DNA of 5,451 nucleotides from an uncultured Clostridia bacterium (GTDB lineage: Bacteria; Bacillota; Clostridia; Oscillospirales; Ruminococcaceae): the NCBI GenBank assembly GCA_937907305.1, contig CALERQ010000071.1, positions 1 through 5,451 of the forward strand, given 5' to 3'. Positions 4,962 through 5,451 of this stretch are shown in pieces. How positions within the stretch are numbered: position 1 is the stretch's first letter; each line of letters begins with the position of its first letter. The translations under genes were made by a program, and so were the position numbers. Under the pieces are notes generated by a model that did not search any database, had not been told where the DNA came from, and worked only from the letters and a program-made list of their open reading frames with translations.

Positions 4962-5451
4962 ATGAAGAACTATGTGCTGCACTTTATACGGCACGGGAGC
5001 ACCGAACACCAGCGCCAGGGCGTCTATATGGGACGGCGCACCGGCTCCGAGCTTTCGGCTGAAGGGATAGGGGAGCTGCTGGCACTGCGGCGGGAATATG
5101 ACTACCCCCCGGTGGAGGTGGTATTCAGCAGCCCGCTGCCGCACTGTTTACAGACGGCGGATTTTCTATACCCGGAGAGCCGGCTGATGGTAGTGGACGA
5201 GCTGGCGGAGATGGACTTTGGCGCCTACGAGGGCAGGAGCCTGGAGGAGCTGAAGGACGACCCGGAATTTGGCCGGTGGCTGGCGGATTCCCACCACCAG
5301 AAGCCCCCGGAGGGGGAAAGCGGCGAGGAATTTTTGATAAGGATCCAGGCGGCGGTGGCGGCCATGATTGACTACATGGTGCAGAACGAGATCTTTGAGG
5401 CGGCGGTGGTGACCCATGGCGGCGTGATCGCCACGCTGATGTCCACGCTGG
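4962..5451 (+). CDS. Histidine phosphatase family protein (cut by right edge)
   Basis: A member of the histidine phosphatase (phosphoglycerate mutase-like, branch 1) superfamily, which removes phosphate through a phosphohistidine intermediate. 163 codons are visible and the 3' end is outside the window. Residues 10-12 are the catalytic RHG motif with nucleophile His11. FSSPL at 55-59 and QTA at 64-66 frame the second active-site loop. Glu83 in ELAEMDFGAYEG is the expected proton donor, and His152 in THGG is the second catalytic histidine. Position 61 is His where the family normally has Arg (SSPLxRxxQTA). The ATG at 4962 follows AGGAAGGAG (4946-4954). The protein lacks a signal peptide, so it is cytoplasmic. 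The substrate cannot be deduced: relatives include cobalamin-pathway phosphatases and broad sugar-phosphate phosphatases. It is divergent from the XRE regulator. Confidence 0.92.
   Translation, partial: MKNYVLHFIRHGSTEHQRQGVYMGRRTGSELSAEGIGELLALRREYDYPPVEVVFSSPLPHCLQTADFLYPESRLMVVDELAEMDFGAYEGRSLEELKDDPEFGRWLADSHHQKPPEGESGEEFLIRIQAAVAAMIDYMVQNEIFEAAVVTHGGVIATLMSTL

Noticed and set aside
4778..5062. Plus-strand open frame overlapping the phosphatase start
   Set aside because: It covers the promoter region and runs out of frame with the phosphatase. It has no ribosome site and no recognisable product.

Overview
The window looks like chromosomal DNA from a GC-rich Clostridia gut bacterium. Oscillospirales (Faecalibacterium, Subdoligranulum or Gemmiger-like) is the best guess. 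This rests on Gram-positive ribosome binding sites (AAAGGAGG, AGGAGG), sigma-A type promoters, the protein families, and small palindromic repeats beginning CAACCCCTCAGTC, which I recall as common between genes in that group. The taxonomic call is inference.

Layout, left to right. A sensor histidine kinase is cut by the left edge (1-743, minus). A 197-base structured gap follows, then its OmpR-family response regulator (941-1645, minus). Next is a 501-base gap (1646-2146) holding two decayed copies of the 3' end of the neighbouring gene. That gene encodes a 431-residue lipoprotein with FG-GAP/VCBS-like repeats (2147-3442, minus) and has a strong promoter at 3497-3525. A non-coding island (about 3526-3965) carries a hairpin, an alternating CG inverted repeat and three copies of a two-hairpin repeat. 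A clear intrinsic terminator (3966-3998) ends the next gene, an XRE-type regulator (4015-4728, minus). Its promoter and that of a divergent histidine phosphatase (4962 to the right edge, plus) share a 233-base intergenic region.

How the genes may work together. The kinase and regulator form a two-component pair, and the surface lipoprotein upstream in the same direction could act in its sensing or be its target. That link rests only on position. The XRE regulator sits head to head with the phosphatase and may control it or itself. All four minus-strand genes use ordinary Shine-Dalgarno sites. The XRE gene must start at a GTG, because the longer reading frame begins inside its own promoter.

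No complete new defence or mobile system is visible. The points most worth a second look are the repeat array that can fold into a three-way junction with compensatory changes, the decayed tandem copies of the lipoprotein gene's end, and a histidine phosphatase with histidine in place of a normally conserved arginine.
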